A stretch of DNA of 64,000 nt from assembly GCF_000429485.1 (NCBI RefSeq), contig NZ_KE386909.1, positions 196,006 to 260,005 of the forward strand, written 5' to 3'. Position 1 is the first letter of the stretch. Each line of letters opens with the position of its first letter. Below, piece by piece: positions 63,322-64,000 of the stretch. The stretch comes from Aliagarivorans marinus DSM 23064 (lineage in GTDB: Bacteria > Pseudomonadota > Gammaproteobacteria > Enterobacterales > Celerinatantimonadaceae). Under the pieces are notes generated by a model. It was not told the DNA's origin. It was given only the letters and a program-made list of their open reading frames with translations, and did no database searches. The translations under genes were made by a program, and so were the position numbers.

Positions 63322-63633
63322 ATGGAATACTTAATGTATCTGTCACTGTCGCTCTCTGCGGTGGTGGCGGTGTGCTTGTGTGTGCTGATTACGCGCCAAG
63401 TGTTACGTGAGCTCTCCCCCCTTTATTCCCCCGTATTGCTCAGGCTAAGCATGTGCCTGTTTACTCCCATGTTATGGTGGCTGCTGTTCAGCGTGCCGTT
63501 CGAGCGGATTATGGGCAATGAGGGGCTGCAGCCGATGTTGGTGAGCATGCTCGCCAAGGCTACTTTCGCGGTATTGGTGCCGGCGACAGTGGTTAAGTTG
63601 ACTGCACGTTTAATGGCGGTGCGCACTTCTTAA
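63322..63633 (+). CDS. Small membrane protein of unknown function
   Basis: 103 residues with three hydrophobic segments (LSLSLSAVVAVCLCVLI, LSMCLFTPMLWWLLFSV, LAKATFAVLVPATVVKL) and a positively charged tail. No clear ribosome site. I do not recognise it. It lies between the palindromic repeat and tRNA-Asp. It looks like a real small membrane protein by composition, with moderate confidence. Confidence 0.5.
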   Translation: MEYLMYLSLSLSAVVAVCLCVLITRQVLRELSPLYSPVLLRLSMCLFTPMLWWLLFSVPFERIMGNEGLQPMLVSMLAKATFAVLVPATVVKLTARLMAVRTS

Positions 63634-63865
63634 GCAGGGCTTGCTGGCTCAAAAGGCCTATGTGGTTGATAAAGCAGCAAACGCGCTTTGGGAGGTGGGT
63701 CGCTGAGCCTAGATCTTGCTAAGTTGGCACTGCTATTTGCGCAAGCAAGTGGGTAGCACAACAGCGAAATTAGCCTGAATGTAGAGTCAAATCGCTTGAA
63801 TAAACAGCCAATTGCCTAAAAGTCAGGCGCTTGAACCAAATTTTACAGAAATCTGAAAAACTTTG

Positions 63866-63894
63866 TTGACTCACTTTAGGCAGAACCGTATTAT
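63866..63894 (+). promoter_or_regulatory. Sigma70 promoter of tRNA-Asp
   Basis: TTGACT (63866-63871), a 17-base spacer and TATTAT (63889-63894), the same hexamers and spacing as for the tRNA-Ala genes. Confidence 0.88.
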
Positions 63895-63923
63895 CTGCGC
63901 CGCATCAGACGAGATGGCACAGC

Positions 63924-64000
63924 GGAGTGGTAGTTCAGTTGGTTAGAATACCGGCCTGTCACGCCGGGGGTCGCGGGTTCGAGTCCCGTCCACTCCGCCA
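63924..64000 (+). tRNA. tRNA-Asp(GTC)
   Basis: 77 bases with CCA encoded; anticodon GTC in the loop CTGTCAC; acceptor GGAGTGG / CCACTCC. It ends exactly at the window edge, so further tRNA genes may follow. Confidence 0.97.

Noticed and set aside
63125..63410. Overlapping frames on both strands next to the short palindromic repeat
   Set aside because: They run through the repeat itself, have no ribosome site and contradict each other.

Overview
The window looks like chromosome of a free-living, probably marine or aquatic, gammaproteobacterium. Supporting evidence is the Shewanella/Aeromonas-type glutamyl-tRNA synthetase, gsk, cheV, psiE, gltS and yajD homologues, TRAP transport, and tRNA genes with encoded CCA ends and consensus sigma70 promoters. 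I cannot name a genus. No plasmid, phage or CRISPR signature is visible.

Layout. 1-7.3 kb: a sugar uptake and catabolism operon (class II aldolase tail, FucU-type mutarotase, ABC ATPase, a permease fused to its own periplasmic binding protein, aldo-keto reductase) followed by a DeoR regulator and an AEC-type permease. 7.3-14.2 kb: mostly orphan genes (two membrane proteins of unknown function, a methyltransferase, a YajD HNH protein, a very AT-rich 721-codon secreted protein, small hypotheticals), ending at a six-copy tRNA-Val array that contains a tandem 197-bp duplication and one chimeric copy. 15-19.3 kb: gltX, a CrsA/CrsR-like partner-switching pair, and three identical tRNA-Ala genes. 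19.4-28.6 kb: patatin-like lipoprotein, gltS, and a complete RND efflux operon with a LysR gene upstream. 28.7-36.1 kb: UspA with a TAXI-type TRAP transporter, then an aminotransferase and BKACE pair with a divergent LysR regulator.

36.3-40.3 kb: a DUF1800/DUF1501 pair and a PepSY protein. 40.3-49.5 kb: a YjiH-YjiG-M20 peptidase operon behind a perfect FNR-type site, gsk, psiE, a SemiSWEET-like transporter, two LysR regulators, and an overlapping M23 peptidase-bactofilin pair. 49.7-53.8 kb: a small outer-membrane barrel protein, gamma-glutamyltransferase, and a double-CDGSH glutamate-synthase-like flavoprotein. 54-55.1 kb: one zinc-ribbon gene destroyed by two different TA-flanked palindromic MITE-like elements plus a nonsense codon. 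55.1-64 kb: a SPOUT methyltransferase, cheV, a secreted orphan, a D-cysteine desulfhydrase-like enzyme, a GntR/FadR regulator, an 882-residue protein that reads as a tandem duplication of the beta-amylase (GH14) domain behind a perfect CRP site, and tRNA-Asp at the right edge.

The most unusual items are the permease-binding protein fusion, the duplicated GH14 protein with one apparently decayed half, the doubly interrupted zinc-ribbon gene with a small repeat family, and the chimeric tRNA-Val. Functional names rest on recognising motifs and family sequence by eye; no search was run.
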